A stretch of 10,752 nt of DNA, taken from the NCBI GenBank assembly GCA_002404675.1, contig DHKE01000089.1, positions 1-10,752 of the forward strand, read 5' to 3'. This document shows, piece after piece, positions 1 through 7,192 of this stretch (position 1 is its first letter; each line of letters starts with the position of its first letter). The notes below the pieces were generated by a model. That model worked only from the letters and a program-made list of their open reading frames with translations, was not told the DNA's origin and did not search any database. The position numbers and the translations under genes were made by a program. This stretch comes from Porphyromonadaceae bacterium UBA4702 (GTDB taxonomy: Bacteria; Bacteroidota; Bacteroidia; Bacteroidales; Muribaculaceae).

Positions 1-747
1 TGCATCTGGCAGGCGAGCGGTGACGGCGATGCTCTTGCCATCGGAGGAAACCATTTCATCCATGCGATACGGCGCAATGTCGATATAAACATAATGCTGT
101 TCAATAATCAGATATATGGCATGACCAAGGGGCAGTATTCACCGACGTCGAAGCTTGGCGCCATCACCAAGACCTCTCCTTACGGCACCGTGGAGCATCC
201 GTTCAACCCGGGCAGCCTTGTCCTCGGTGCGAAAGGTACGTTCTTTGCCAGGAGCATGGATACAGAACTTGCATTGAACCAGGAGATTATGCTGGCGGCC
301 TCACGCCATGCGGGGACATCGGTCATGGAGTTCCTGACGAATTGCGTGATCTTCAACAACGGCTCTCACGCGGATCTTTCAGACCGTGAGTTTAAGTCCG
401 AGAGGACGATCCTGCTGCGCAAGGGCGAGAAGATGCTGTTCGGAAAGGACAATGACAAGGGGCTTGTGATGGATGGCATGAAGCTGAAAGTCGTGAAGAT
501 AGGGGAGAACGGCATAACTCCTGACGATATCCTGGTGCATGACCCTACGGAGGACAATCTCGGTCTCCAGACCATGCTTGCCGACATGAAGGGGCCTGAT
601 TTCCCTGTGGCTCTTGGTGTTATCCGTGATGTTAAGGACATAACGTATGATGACGAGGTGCAGAAGCAGGTGGACAGCGTGAAGGCAAATGCCCGTGTGC
701 ATTCTGTAGATGAGCTGCTTCATAGCGGCTCTACTTGGAGTATATAG
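1..747 (+). CDS. korB: 2-oxoacid:ferredoxin oxidoreductase beta subunit (KorB-like), 5'-truncated
   Basis: This is the C-terminal 248 residues of the thiamine-diphosphate (TPP) subunit of a 2-oxoacid:ferredoxin oxidoreductase, most like the 2-oxoglutarate enzyme. With the alpha subunit (KorA) it would convert 2-oxoglutarate, CoA and oxidised ferredoxin to succinyl-CoA, CO2 and reduced ferredoxin in the cytoplasm of an anaerobe. The frame is open from base 1, so the true start lies before the window; the ATG at 94 is internal. Visible residues 7-9 are GDG and 35-36 are NN, the two ends of the TPP/Mg-binding motif, with GGNH between them at 15-18. The stretch IYGMTKGQYSPTS (38-50) is typical of the beta subunit. 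No 4Fe-4S cysteine cluster is visible, as expected for this short two-subunit class. korA would be expected just upstream. The substrate (2-oxoglutarate rather than another 2-oxoacid) is inferred from overall resemblance. Confidence 0.9.
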   Translation, partial: CIWQASGDGDALAIGGNHFIHAIRRNVDINIMLFNNQIYGMTKGQYSPTSKLGAITKTSPYGTVEHPFNPGSLVLGAKGTFFARSMDTELALNQEIMLAASRHAGTSVMEFLTNCVIFNNGSHADLSDREFKSERTILLRKGEKMLFGKDNDKGLVMDGMKLKVVKIGENGITPDDILVHDPTEDNLGLQTMLADMKGPDFPVALGVIRDVKDITYDDEVQKQVDSVKANARVHSVDELLHSGSTWSI

Positions 748-897
748 TTGGCTGTGGAGTGTAAAATATTGACTGATAATAGTTTGACTATAATCCTACT
801 CCATGTGTTACGGAGTGGAAAAATGGCTAAATGACTGATTTATAGATTATAACGCGCCATAAACTTTAGACAAATTAACCCATAAACTAATAATACA

Positions 898-2235
898 ATG
901 AGAACAGAAGAAATAATGGCCAGGCTTCAGGCCAAGTACCCTGCTGAGAAAGAATATCTCCAGGCTGTACGTGAAGTGCTTGAATCAATAGAGGACGTCT
1001 ATAACAGACATCCTGAATTCGAGGACGCCAGAATCATAGAGCGCCTCGTGGAACCGGACAGGATGCTGACATTCCGTGTGACATGGGTTGACGACAACGG
1101 CGAGGTGCAGACCAATCTTGGCTACCGCGTTCAATTCAATAACGCCATCGGCCCGTACAAGGGTGGTGTGCGCTTCCACGCTTCAGTGAACCTTTCAATC
1201 CTTAAGTTCCTTGGCTTTGAGCAGACATTCAAGAATGCCCTCACCACACTGCCTATGGGTGGTGCCAAGGGAGGATCGGACTTCAGCCCCAAGGGCAAGA
1301 GTGATGCCGAGATAATGCGTTTCTGCCAAGCATTCATGCTTGAGTTGTGGCGCAACGTGGGTCCCGACAAGGACATTCCCGCAGGCGACATCGGCGTTGG
1401 CGGCCGTGAAGTGGGCTACATGTTCGGCATGTACAAGAAGCTCACCCACGAGCACACCGGCACATTCACCGGCAAGGGGCTTGAGTTTGGCGGCTCGCGC
1501 ATTCGTCCCGAAGCCACTGGCTTCGGCGCATGCTACTTCGTGCAGAAGATGCTCCACCGCCTCGGCACCGACTTCAAGGGTAAGACAGTGGCCGTGTCGG
1601 GCTTCGGCAATGTGGCTTGGGGCACAGTGACCAAAGCCACCGAACTTGGCGCAAAGGTTGTCACCATCAGTGGTCCTGACGGCTACATCTACGACCCCGC
1701 AGGTCTCAACGACGAGAAGATCGCCTATATGCTCGAACTCCGCGCATCCGGCAACGACGTTGTCGCTCCCTACGCTGACAAGTTCCCCGGTTCACAGTTC
1801 TTCGCAGGCCGCAAGCCCTGGGAGCAGAAAGTGGACATCGCACTCCCCTGCGCTACTCAGAACGAGGTAGGCGTCGAGGATGCAAAGAACCTCATCAACA
1901 ACAAGGTTATGCTCGTTGCCGAGGTTTCCAACATGGGCTGCCAGGCTGAGGCTATCGACGCATTCCTCGCTGCCAAGGTTCCCTACGCTCCCGGCAAGGC
2001 TGTCAACGCAGGTGGTGTTGCAGTATCTGGCCTCGAGATGTCACAGGACGCAGAACACCTCCAGTGGGCTGCTGAAGAGGTTGATGCCCGCCTCCACACT
2101 ATCATGCACGACATCCACGAGAACTGCGTGAAGTACGGCAAGCAGTGCGACGGATACATCAACTACATGAAGGGCGCAAACATCGCCGGCTTCATGAAGG
2201 TTGCAGACGCTATGCTCGCACAGGGTATCATCTGA
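898..2235 (+). CDS. gdhA: NADP-type glutamate dehydrogenase
   Basis: Hexameric family-I glutamate dehydrogenase (445 aa, the usual length). It catalyses reversible reductive amination of 2-oxoglutarate with ammonium, and in anaerobic Bacteroidales it is a main route of ammonia assimilation. The N-terminal domain carries the substrate pocket: K88 in GPYKGG, K112, the catalytic lysine K124 in PMGGAKGGSD and D164 in PAGDIGVGGRE. The Rossmann nucleotide-binding domain follows, with GFGNVAWG at 235-242. The protein lacks breaks and matches the family end to end. Preference for NADP(H) is inferred from resemblance to the E. coli-like GdhA group; the sequence alone does not settle it. The ATG at 898 follows an A-rich leader without a Shine-Dalgarno site, normal for Bacteroidales. 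The 150-bp gap after korB and the terminator after gdhA suggest its own transcription unit, but I could not identify a convincing TAnnTTTG box in that gap. Confidence 0.96.
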   Translation: MRTEEIMARLQAKYPAEKEYLQAVREVLESIEDVYNRHPEFEDARIIERLVEPDRMLTFRVTWVDDNGEVQTNLGYRVQFNNAIGPYKGGVRFHASVNLSILKFLGFEQTFKNALTTLPMGGAKGGSDFSPKGKSDAEIMRFCQAFMLELWRNVGPDKDIPAGDIGVGGREVGYMFGMYKKLTHEHTGTFTGKGLEFGGSRIRPEATGFGACYFVQKMLHRLGTDFKGKTVAVSGFGNVAWGTVTKATELGAKVVTISGPDGYIYDPAGLNDEKIAYMLELRASGNDVVAPYADKFPGSQFFAGRKPWEQKVDIALPCATQNEVGVEDAKNLINNKVMLVAEVSNMGCQAEAIDAFLAAKVPYAPGKAVNAGGVAVSGLEMSQDAEHLQWAAEEVDARLHTIMHDIHENCVKYGKQCDGYINYMKGANIAGFMKVADAMLAQGII

Positions 2236-2264
2236 TTTAGATAATACACTCAAAACCGACTATA

Positions 2265-2298
2265 GAGGGGATGTCATGCGGCATCCCCTCATTCTTTA
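2265..2298 (+). terminator. Intrinsic terminator of gdhA
   Basis: A perfect 9-bp inverted repeat (GAGGGGATG at 2265-2273, CATCCCCTC at 2282-2290) can be extended inward by a G-T wobble and a C-G pair to an ATGC tetraloop. It is followed by the T-rich stretch ATTCTTTAT. It lies 30 bases after the gdhA stop codon and separates gdhA from the next promoter. Confidence 0.9.
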
Positions 2299-2345
2299 TA
2301 CAAGCGCCATCCCTCGGCTTGACAGCCTCCCATATCCCCGAATAA

Positions 2346-2377
2346 TTTCCGCATTCGGAGTTTTTGTTGTACTTTTG
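2346..2377 (+). promoter_or_regulatory. Bacteroidales-type promoter for the DMT transporter unit
   Basis: TACTTTTG at 2370-2377 matches the Bacteroidales -7 consensus TAnnTTTG exactly. TTTC at 2346-2349 is a one-mismatch version of the -33 TTTG box with a 20-bp spacer. Transcription would begin near 2382-2385, giving a leader of about 30 bases before the ATG at 2412. The site sits between the gdhA terminator and the transporter gene. Confidence 0.75.
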
Positions 2378-2411
2378 CAGTCGGAATAATCTAACATAAT
2401 CCGCGTTTTAT

Positions 2412-3359
2412 ATGGCTGGAACAATCGACACACATTCCTCAGGCAAGAAACTGCTGGGACACCTCGGCGCGCTCGTCACCATGGGCGCATGGGGTTCCTC
2501 ATTCGTATGTACCAAGGTGCTGATGAACGACGGCGGCTTCACGCCCGTGGAAATGTTCACATACCGGTTTGCCGCTGCATACATTATTTTGCTCTGCCTG
2601 TCATTCAAAAAAATGTTCGCCAACTCATGGGCTGACGAGTTCCGGTTCATGATATGCGGCATCTGCGCCGGCTCACTGTACTTCATACTCGAGAACTACG
2701 CCCTCGGGCTCACGTCCACCGGCAACGTCTCCCTGCTCGGCTCCATTTCTCCCCTGTTCACCACGCTGCTGCTCGCCCTCGTGTTCCGCCAACGCATCAA
2801 AAGCAGTGTCATTATCGGCTCGATTATGGCATTCTTCGGCGTGGCATGCGTCATCCTCAACAAAGAGGGATTTGAGATACACCCCGGCGGAGACCTGCTC
2901 GCCATATGCGCGTCTATGGCGTGGGCGATTTATACAGTTCTCGCAAAAAAGTTAATCCCTGTCTACAGCGGCATCTTCATCACACGCAAGCTGTTCCTCT
3001 ACGGCGTGCTTACATCACTGCCCCTGCTGTTCATGCAGCAAGAGCCGTATCACCTCAACATACTGTTAGAACCCGAATTCCTCTTCAACTTCCTATTTCT
3101 CGTCGTCATGTGCTCTGCACTGGCATACGTCATCTGGAACGAAGTGCTGCGCACCCTCGGCCCTATCACCGGCAGCAACTACATCTACATGCAGCCAATG
3201 GTGACAATGGTCGTGGCATACTTCGTCCTCGGTGAACAAATATTCCTCATAGGATATGTAGGCTGCGCGCTCATCATCGGAGGCCTCATCATCGCCGACA
3301 AGTGGAACCCCTCGTTCTCACTGCAACGGCGACGGGGCAAAATCGACCCGAAGAAATAA
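2412..3359 (+). CDS. EamA/DMT-superfamily transporter (10 TM)
   Basis: This is an inner-membrane drug/metabolite transporter family protein (315 aa, typical length). It is built from two tandem EamA domains of five helices each, roughly residues 16-150 and 161-296. Family signatures visible include the first-helix GAWGSSFVCTK (25-35) and YRFAAAY (51-57). The second half carries the matching late-helix block LGPITGSNYIYMQPMVTMVVAYFVLGEQ, which spans residues 249-276 and is characteristic of the C-terminal EamA repeat. A basic tail (RRRGK, 307-311) should lie in the cytoplasm. DMT proteins export amino acids, nucleobases, sugars or other metabolites; the substrate cannot be read from sequence. 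The ATG at 2412 is supported by the promoter just upstream. The gene heads a probable operon with the next two genes, although a hairpin follows its stop. Its codons are noticeably richer in C at third positions than those of the TPR gene downstream. Confidence 0.9.
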   Translation: MAGTIDTHSSGKKLLGHLGALVTMGAWGSSFVCTKVLMNDGGFTPVEMFTYRFAAAYIILLCLSFKKMFANSWADEFRFMICGICAGSLYFILENYALGLTSTGNVSLLGSISPLFTTLLLALVFRQRIKSSVIIGSIMAFFGVACVILNKEGFEIHPGGDLLAICASMAWAIYTVLAKKLIPVYSGIFITRKLFLYGVLTSLPLLFMQQEPYHLNILLEPEFLFNFLFLVVMCSALAYVIWNEVLRTLGPITGSNYIYMQPMVTMVVAYFVLGEQIFLIGYVGCALIIGGLIIADKWNPSFSLQRRRGKIDPKK

Positions 3360-3369
3360 AACCGCACAT

Positions 3370-3390
3370 GGGCGGCAACATTTGCTGCCC
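3370..3390 (+). other. Hairpin between transporter and ABM-domain genes
   Basis: The arms at 3370-3378 (GGGCGGCAA) and 3382-3390 (TTGCTGCCC) form a 9-bp stem with one G-U pair and a 3-base loop, 11 bases after the transporter stop. There is no T tract after it, so it is more likely a 3'-end stabiliser or a partial attenuator within the operon than a full terminator. No clear promoter lies between it and the next start at 3434. Confidence 0.5.
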
Positions 3391-3433
3391 GCCGCACGTT
3401 ATCAGGTAAAACGACTTAATAGAGAAACACACT

Positions 3434-3709
3434 ATGATACGACTTAACTGCTTCATCAAAGCAAACGCGGAAAACCGCGAACAGGTACTCGACCACGCAC
3501 GACAGCTCACCGCACACTCCATTGCCGAGAACGGCTGCGTGGCATACGACATCTTCGCCTCAGCCACACGCCCCGACGTGATGATGATATGCGAGACATG
3601 GGCAGACCAGCAAGCCCTCGACGCGCACAGCGCATCTCCAGTGTTCGCCCAGCACGTCGGCGCAATACGCAGCCTCGCTGAGATGAAACTCGAGCGATTC
3701 GAATTCTGA
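3434..3709 (+). CDS. ABM-fold (antibiotic biosynthesis monooxygenase-like) small protein
   Basis: A 91-residue cytosolic protein of the dimeric alpha/beta-barrel ABM superfamily, which includes the quinol monooxygenase YgiN and autoinducer-2-modifying LsrG. The pattern is typical: a first beta strand beginning MIRLNCFIKA, a helix with EQVLDHARQL (20-29), then the block GCVAYDIFASA, the WADQQALDAH segment (58-67) and HVGAIR near residue 76. The length matches the family. These proteins act without metal or flavin on quinols or small aldehydes and ketones, but many members have no known substrate, so I give no specific reaction. It is followed after 12 bases by the inositol-monophosphatase-like gene, which implies co-transcription. 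Confidence 0.85.
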   Translation: MIRLNCFIKANAENREQVLDHARQLTAHSIAENGCVAYDIFASATRPDVMMICETWADQQALDAHSASPVFAQHVGAIRSLAEMKLERFEF

Positions 3710-3721
3710 ACGCATCTCGGA

Positions 3722-4513
3722 ATGAACGCCCCTGAAACAGCCGGCATAGACAAGCAGGCACTGCTCGCGCATGCCATGGAAATGGCTCGCGAGGCAGCCC
3801 GCATACAGCTGAAATATTTCCGCAGCGGCGACCTCGACATCCGTACCAAACACGGTGAAGCCGACATCGTCACACGCACCGACCGCGAGTCTGAACAAGC
3901 CATAACCGACGCAATCCGCCGCCTGTACCCCGGCCACGGCATCCTCGCCGAAGAGTCTGGCGACAACAGCGGCAACGCCGAATGGGTGTGGGTGATAGAC
4001 CCCCTCGACGGCACCACAAACTATGCCGCCGGCCTCCCCCTGTTCGCCGTCTCTATAGGAATACGCCACCGGGGCGAAACCGTCTGCGGTGTAGTCTATG
4101 CCCCATACCTCAACGAAATGTTCACAGCCATAGCAGGGCAAGGCGCACAACTCAACGGCAGCAAGATACACGCCAGCGCGTGCGACCGCCTCGACCGCGC
4201 AGTCGTCAGCACAGGCTTCCCCGTAGACAAAGCCGAGACCTCGGACAACAATCTCGACAACGTAGCCCGCGTGATGCCTCGCGTGCGCGGGCTGCGCCGC
4301 CTCGGCGCGGCATCGCTGGACCTCTGCTACGTCGCCGCCGGCATCCTCGACGGCTACTGGGAAATGGGCTTGCACGAATGGGACGTATGCGCCGGCGAAC
4401 TGATAGTCCGTGAAGCCGGCGGCATGGCAGGCCTTTTCCGCGAGGACCGAGGCATCAGCCAATACGCCGCCGCCCCTGGCCTGCTGCCGCACCTCCTCCC
4501 CCTCCTCCACTGA
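3722..4513 (+). CDS. Inositol monophosphatase family phosphatase
   Basis: A 263-residue Mg2+-dependent phosphatase of the IMPase/FIG superfamily (SuhB/CysQ-like). Metal and catalytic motifs are complete: the first acidic site GEADIVTRTD (45-54), E77-E78 in GILAEESG, D93 and D96 in WVIDPLDGTTN (90-100), and D221 in HEWDVCAGELIVREAGG (219-235). Family members hydrolyse inositol-1-phosphate, 3'-phosphoadenosine 5'-phosphate or fructose-1,6-bisphosphate; sequence alone does not choose between them. Inositol lipid metabolism occurs in some Bacteroidales, so a true inositol phosphatase is possible. The tail after the last motif ends in a short leucine/proline/histidine-rich segment (253-263). The start at 3722 leaves a 12-base gap to the preceding gene. 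A strong terminator follows, so this is the last gene of its unit. A long open frame on the opposite strand here is a by-product of its GC-rich codon use. Confidence 0.92.
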   Translation: MNAPETAGIDKQALLAHAMEMAREAARIQLKYFRSGDLDIRTKHGEADIVTRTDRESEQAITDAIRRLYPGHGILAEESGDNSGNAEWVWVIDPLDGTTNYAAGLPLFAVSIGIRHRGETVCGVVYAPYLNEMFTAIAGQGAQLNGSKIHASACDRLDRAVVSTGFPVDKAETSDNNLDNVARVMPRVRGLRRLGAASLDLCYVAAGILDGYWEMGLHEWDVCAGELIVREAGGMAGLFREDRGISQYAAAPGLLPHLLPLLH

Positions 4514-4537
4514 CCCCCACACCATTTACCACAGCAA

Positions 4538-4580
4538 AGGCAGCTTGACACAAATAATGTCAAACTGCCTATATCTTTAT
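4538..4580 (+). terminator. Intrinsic terminator after the phosphatase gene
   Basis: AGGCAG (4538-4543) and TTGACA (4545-4550) pair with TGTCAA (4558-4563) and CTGCCT (4565-4570) around a 7-base loop. This gives a 13-position stem with one internal C/A mismatch. It is followed by ATATCTTTAT. It lies 24 bases after the stop and closes the transporter-ABM-phosphatase unit. Confidence 0.88.
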
Positions 4581-4628
4581 ATTCAACATTTTATAGTCAC
4601 CAGCGTTTTCACTCCCATAGATACATCA

Positions 4629-4690
4629 TTTGCGATTTATTATATTTTAACTTTCGGGGGGGTAATTCCGATTTGTTTGTTGTAACTTTG
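4629..4690 (+). promoter_or_regulatory. Promoter region of the TPR gene, with two -7-like boxes and a G7 tract
   Basis: TAACTTTG at 4683-4690 is an exact TAnnTTTG -7 box about 98 bases before the TPR start, so transcription should begin near 4695-4700. A second near match, TAACTTTC, lies 35 bases upstream at 4648-4655. A run of seven G (4656-4662) falls where the -33 element of the downstream box would be expected. A TTTG at 4629-4632 is the only clear -33-like word, but its spacing to 4648 (15 bp) is short. The downstream -7 box is the firm part of this call. Confidence 0.65.
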
Positions 4691-4756
4691 CATTAGAAGG
4701 ACGATTTCGCAAGTTTCACGACCGTAGATTGTTCCTCCAAAACAAATACAAACCCC

Positions 4757-4776
4757 GCCCGCCGTCAAAAGCGGGC
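4757..4776 (+). promoter_or_regulatory. 5'-UTR hairpin just before the TPR start codon
   Basis: GCCCGC (4757-4762) and GCGGGC (4771-4776) form a 6-bp GC stem with an 8-base A-rich loop, 11 bases upstream of the ATG at 4788 and inside the predicted leader. The A-rich stretch after it (AACAAAACTAA) is the kind of unstructured start region used in Bacteroidales. It could modulate translation. I recognise no known riboswitch or leader family. Confidence 0.4.
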
Positions 4777-4787
4777 AACAAAACTAA

Positions 4788-7187
4788 ATGCGGATGAGAA
4801 AAAGTTTACTCCCGATTTTGCTGGTGCTGTTCGCGGCATCGGCTGCGCTGGCCAAACAGCAGATGAACTACTATGCCGACAAGGCCGAGAAGGCATTGGC
4901 TTCACAACAGTACGACGACGCGCTGGACTATGCGCGTCAGGAGATTGCTGACTACGAGAAGAACCCGCAAGGGTACTGGCAAGCGGCCGCAAGCCTGTAC
5001 GCCCTCGACCGCAAGAGCGAGGCTCTCGCCATGCTCGACAAGGCAATAAAGCATGCCAAGAAGGACAAGCCGCTGGCTGTCAATTGCTATCAGGCAAAGT
5101 CTCAGATATATGTGGAAATGGGCGACACCGTCCAGGCTATAAAGGCACTGTCCGCAGGCCTCAAAGCCGACTCAAAAAACAAGGACCTGCTGTTGCAAAG
5201 AGCGTGGCTGCAAGCGAATACAGACATGAAGAAGGCATTGAAGGACTTGGAAAAGGCGAAAAACCTGTACCCCGGCGACGCGGCACCCTTCGTACACACA
5301 GCAAGGATATATTACAACCAGAACAACCTCTCCGTCGCTCTTGCCGAAATAAACTCCGCGATTGAACGAGACCGTACGTCTGCCTACAACTACAGATTGC
5401 GGGCCGTAATTGAGAAGGAGCTCGGGCATACCACAGACTTCATCAAAGACTGCCTGAACACAGGGAAATATGAACAAGGAGACGAAGTCGGGATTGGGAC
5501 TGCAATGCTGATGCTCTGTGACACAGACGAGTTGCGCAACGAGATAATCGCCGAGATCGAAAAAGTCAGAACCGCGTCCAACGGCTATTATCAGCTGGAG
5601 GCAGCCCTGCTGTACTATTGGGGACATTATCCCTCCGCAAGCAGTATTTACAAGGAGATAATCAACCTCGGCATTGACGATGCCAATACATACAGCTATC
5701 TGGCTGACTGCCAAAGAAATATGGACGAAGAACTTGAGGCGTACACAACCGTTTCAAAGGGGCTTGACAAATATGCCGATGACATTGCGCTGAAGTACCA
5801 GAAAGCCCAAATAGCCATCGATTTGGGCAAATGTGACGACGCGCTCGCCATATTGAGTTCGCTGATTCTCGAAGCGCCCGACAAACCCGACCTGTACAGC
5901 GAGAAAGGACGGGCATATATGACCATGGGCAAGTATGCCGAAGCTTGCGAACCGCTTGCCACAGCCGTCGCACTCGAACCATCGGCAACCAACAAAAGAT
6001 ACTATGCAGACGCTCTGCGGTTGTCCGGGAACGCGGAAAAAGCCAAAGCCCAATACAATGACATTCTGGAAATGTCAGAAGAGGACATCACAAAGCAAGG
6101 GCCTAATCCACAAGGCATGTACGCTGCGGCATACTCTGGGCTCGGCAACCGCACAGCCGCAATAAAGGCGATCAATTCACTCCAAGCTGACCAAGCTGAC
6201 ACATACTCCGCGCTCGCAACCGTATACGCAAGGCTTGGCGACAAGGACATGGCACTCAAGTCATTGGAAGAAGCATACAACAAAGGCTCAGAAACAGCTC
6301 CATTGTACTTTCTGCATGACTATGACTTCTACTGGCTGCATACATACCCGGACTTCGCAGCACTTCTTGCAGAGCATGGAATACGAACTGAACTCAACCC
6401 CGAGACAAAGCTGTTGGAGTACGTTCCCGAAGAACTGTACCAGTCGATGGGAGGCAGGTCTCTCGAAGAACTCGATGCGTTAAAGGCAACCAGCCCTCAA
6501 GACTGGGTGAAGAAAATGAACGCCCTCTGCCCGCTTGACTACGGTTCAATCGGACTGCTCGTTTCGGTTGACTACAATGGAAAGACAAATACATACATCT
6601 ACAATTTCACAGCTGCTGACGGATATGGCAAGCAGGTGTATGAACTCAGCAAAGACCCGAAGCTCAAAGAAATTGTAATCGACAAATTGGGGTTGGAAGA
6701 GCTCGACTCCTCACGCGAAAAAGTGAAAACAGAAATCAGCTACGGCATCAAAACTCAACATAACTATGAGACAGCCGACGGCAACAACAAATGCTCATTC
6801 ACGCTAACCCCGAAGAAACTCAAGCAATTGCTGAATGAGTGCCGCACCGAAGATGACGTTGACATAAAATCCCTTGAAAACCTTGCAGCCATGGAGAATG
6901 CGACGGCAACAGACGGAACTAAAACATCGCTGGAAGGAAAGTGGTATGTGTGCACTTACATCACACCAGAAGATGACGGCACTTTCTACAGCATTGAATT
7001 GACACACGACATCATCAGGAAACAGTTGGAACAATATATGTCCGCTGACCCTGCATTCAAAAATTCCGCAAGAATCCTCGTCCGTCAAGGCATCGGCATG
7101 AAGTATGTCTATCGCGGAGACAAGAGCGGCAAAACAGTCGAGATTGCATTCACCCCCGAAGAACTCAACAACCTGATAAACAAATAA
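4788..7187 (+). CDS. Exported TPR-repeat protein with duplicated unknown C-terminal domain
   Basis: A 799-residue protein with a Sec signal peptide: positive MRMRK, hydrophobic 7-19, and a signal peptidase I site AALA|KQ after residue 22, with no lipobox cysteine. It should therefore be periplasmic. Residues ~27-500 form about ten tetratricopeptide repeats, for example around 63-96, 167-197, 300-330, 334-364, 368-400 and 472-500, with typical A-Y-x-x-G and A-(I/L) spacing. TPR arrays bind partner proteins. A linker (~505-580) leads to a region I do not recognise, in which residues ~597-683 and ~716-797 look like two diverged copies of one domain; each ends in a T-P-x-x-L-x-x-L-(L/I)-N motif. 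ATG 4788 is chosen, but ATG 4794 (MRKS...) would give an equally good signal peptide. The gene has its own promoter and is followed after 5 bases by a membrane protein, suggesting a shared envelope function. No enzyme motif is visible. Confidence 0.88.
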   Translation: MRMRKSLLPILLVLFAASAALAKQQMNYYADKAEKALASQQYDDALDYARQEIADYEKNPQGYWQAAASLYALDRKSEALAMLDKAIKHAKKDKPLAVNCYQAKSQIYVEMGDTVQAIKALSAGLKADSKNKDLLLQRAWLQANTDMKKALKDLEKAKNLYPGDAAPFVHTARIYYNQNNLSVALAEINSAIERDRTSAYNYRLRAVIEKELGHTTDFIKDCLNTGKYEQGDEVGIGTAMLMLCDTDELRNEIIAEIEKVRTASNGYYQLEAALLYYWGHYPSASSIYKEIINLGIDDANTYSYLADCQRNMDEELEAYTTVSKGLDKYADDIALKYQKAQIAIDLGKCDDALAILSSLILEAPDKPDLYSEKGRAYMTMGKYAEACEPLATAVALEPSATNKRYYADALRLSGNAEKAKAQYNDILEMSEEDITKQGPNPQGMYAAAYSGLGNRTAAIKAINSLQADQADTYSALATVYARLGDKDMALKSLEEAYNKGSETAPLYFLHDYDFYWLHTYPDFAALLAEHGIRTELNPETKLLEYVPEELYQSMGGRSLEELDALKATSPQDWVKKMNALCPLDYGSIGLLVSVDYNGKTNTYIYNFTAADGYGKQVYELSKDPKLKEIVIDKLGLEELDSSREKVKTEISYGIKTQHNYETADGNNKCSFTLTPKKLKQLLNECRTEDDVDIKSLENLAAMENATATDGTKTSLEGKWYVCTYITPEDDGTFYSIELTHDIIRKQLEQYMSADPAFKNSARILVRQGIGMKYVYRGDKSGKTVEIAFTPEELNNLINK
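6576..7178 (+). repeat. Internal protein-level domain duplication in the TPR protein
   Basis: Two ~85-residue segments of the exported TPR protein (codons 597-683 and 716-797) share the same order of features. Each starts with an NGK/EGK turn and aromatic strand, then a D/E-D-G turn, then a helix rich in K/D/P. Next come a YGIK or IGMK strand, a D-G/S-G turn, a final FTL or AFTP strand and the motif TPKKLKQLLN or TPEELNNLIN. The alignment was made by eye, and the nucleotide sequence is too diverged to show the duplication directly. Confidence 0.5.
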
Positions 7188-7192
7188 ATGCG

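Noticed and set aside
769..794. TTGACT...TATAAT resembling an E. coli sigma-70 promoter upstream of gdhA
   Set aside because: The spacer is only 14 bp and Bacteroidales do not use this consensus; probably chance in an AT-rich gap.
798..816. ACTCC/GGAGT inverted repeat after korB
   Set aside because: A 5-bp stem with a 9-base loop and only a short A run after it is too weak to call a terminator.
3289..4017. 242-residue open frame on -
   Set aside because: It spans three real plus-strand genes and their gaps, is S/R/C-rich and has no family resemblance.
3560..4525. 321-residue open frame on -
   Set aside because: It is antisense to the phosphatase gene, which has all family motifs. Long antisense frames are common in GC-rich third-position genes.
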